Source: Rhizobium sp. Q54 (GTDB taxonomy: Bacteria > Pseudomonadota > Alphaproteobacteria > UBA828). Taken from it: a stretch of DNA of 64,000 nucleotides. Position numbers and translations under genes: made by a program. Positions 63,506 to 64,000 of the stretch are shown in pieces (position 1 is the stretch's first letter; each line of letters opens with the position of its first letter). Under the pieces are notes generated by a model that was given only the letters and a program-made list of their open reading frames with translations, searched no databases and was not told the origin of the DNA. Location of the stretch: contig CAMDDO010000005.1 in the NCBI GenBank assembly GCA_945892755.1, forward strand, positions 26,847-90,846. Reading direction: 5' to 3'.

Positions 63506-63735
63506 CGGATTCAATCTCCCCCTTGCGTTTTGTGGGTTTTCTGCGAGGTTCCTGACAAGGCTTAACCTAGCCCCGCGCCGTGCTCAAGCCCTTGCGCGGC
63601 CGGCAGGGTGCACGAGCGAGGCGGGTTGACGACTCTCACCGTTACGTCACTGTCCTGTAACCCAACAGGCGCGATAAGCTCCCTATGGCTACCCTTGCCG
63701 CTTCCGTCTGACGCGGATGCATCGGGTGAGGCCCC

Positions 63736-64000
63736 ATGACCGAACATCAAATCACCACCGCCGTTCTCCTTGGCATCGCCGCCGCGGGGCTTTTCTATGT
63801 TGCCCTCTCGTCGGTGGTGATGGTGCTGAAGCGCCGATCCCGGGCGCCCCAGCCGCGCCTCATGCCGCCGATCACGATCCTGAAACCGGTGTGCGGTGCC
63901 GAGCCACATCTTTATGAGAATCTGCGCTCCTATTGCACGCAGAATTATCCCGACTTTCAGATCGTGTTCGGCGCTCGCGACGCGGCCGATCCGGCGCTGA
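63736..64000 (+). CDS. hpnI: HpnI-like hopanoid glycosyltransferase (3' truncated by window)
   Basis: The first 88 residues are present. GAGG lies 6 bases before the ATG. One N-terminal membrane helix (about residues 8-31), then 'PPITILKPVCGAEPHLYENL' and 'YCTQNYPDFQIVFGARDAAD', the start of the GT21 ceramide-glucosyltransferase fold as in HpnI. HpnI adds N-acetylglucosamine to bacteriohopanetetrol. The catalytic D-x-D region lies outside the window, so the call rests on the N-terminus. Confidence 0.8.
   Translation, partial: MTEHQITTAVLLGIAAAGLFYVALSSVVMVLKRRSRAPQPRLMPPITILKPVCGAEPHLYENLRSYCTQNYPDFQIVFGARDAADPAL

Noticed and set aside
63626..63661. Promoter or Pho box ahead of hpnI
   Set aside because: TTGACG lacks a -10 at proper spacing, and the CTGT repeats do not have the 11-base phasing of a Pho box.

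Overview
The window is about 65% GC, densely packed and free of rRNA, CRISPR and recognisable transposases. Its housekeeping genes point to an alphaproteobacterium, probably Rhodospirillales-like. The pointers are a giant NAD-glutamate dehydrogenase tail, htpX-rsmB-rpe-heparinase and purH, hemC-hemD-Mic60-like-hemY, tsaD/gpsA/YciI/EVE/Rieske, a DUF1674 (SdhE/SDHAF4-type) protein and a hopanoid glycosyltransferase (hpnI). The genus cannot be told from the sequence.

Layout. 1-3413: end of the NAD-glutamate dehydrogenase gene, a small secreted DUF4157 metallopeptidase-like protein, and purH. 3413-41830: a surface-polysaccharide locus of about 38 kb. It opens with a CapD/WbpM-type dehydratase and a WecA-type initiating transferase, then an O-carbamoyltransferase, a Wzy/WaaL-like protein, a GT39-like transferase, methyltransferases, a methyltransferase-GT2 fusion and a NusG/RfaH paralogue. 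A five-gene minus-strand operon for phosphonate synthesis follows (21303 down to 15632). Next is a tightly overlapping plus-strand operon of 15 genes (21561-36685): regulator, rfbB, rfbA, sulfotransferase-like, FkbM methyltransferase, asparagine-synthase-like, two deacetylases, two Gfo/Idh dehydrogenases, a WlbB-type acetyltransferase, a DegT aminotransferase, WbqC and two GT4 transferases. The locus ends with a methyltransferase, two more GT4 genes and asnB. 41843-46389: heparinase, rpe, rsmB, htpX. 46524-51195: DUF1674, phhA, an RRM protein, acs, Rieske, EVE and YciI genes. 51258-59543: gpsA, an inserted reductase/DUF899 pair, tsaD, hemC, hemD, a Mic60-like protein and hemY. 59564-64000: an AT-richer sugar O-methyltransferase beside tRNA-Thr, a class V aminotransferase, mscL, an SDR and the start of hpnI.

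How it works together. The locus can supply a 4-keto-6-deoxy sugar from dTDP-glucose (RfbA/RfbB), a 4-keto-6-deoxy HexNAc (CapD), and probably a 2,3-diacetamido sugar (GnnA/WlbA-like dehydrogenase, DegT aminotransferase, WlbB). WecA-like and GT enzymes would assemble the chain. Methylation, carbamoylation, possible sulfation, deacetylation and amidation would decorate it. No flippase, ABC exporter or outer-membrane export gene lies in the window.

Most interesting part. The minus-strand operon pairs a PEP mutase-cytidylyltransferase fusion and phosphonopyruvate decarboxylase with three accessory genes: a methyltransferase, a BFD-type [2Fe-2S] domain fused to an unknown beta-rich domain, and a second unknown protein that looks related to that beta-rich part. 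No aminoethylphosphonate transaminase is visible. This looks like a route to a CMP-activated phosphonate for glycan decoration with uncharacterised chemistry. Other notable points are a tandem TGTTC-N7-GAACA operator ahead of the regulator, a probable ATT start on the sulfotransferase-like gene, and the placement of the whole locus between heparinase and purH, which are usually neighbours.
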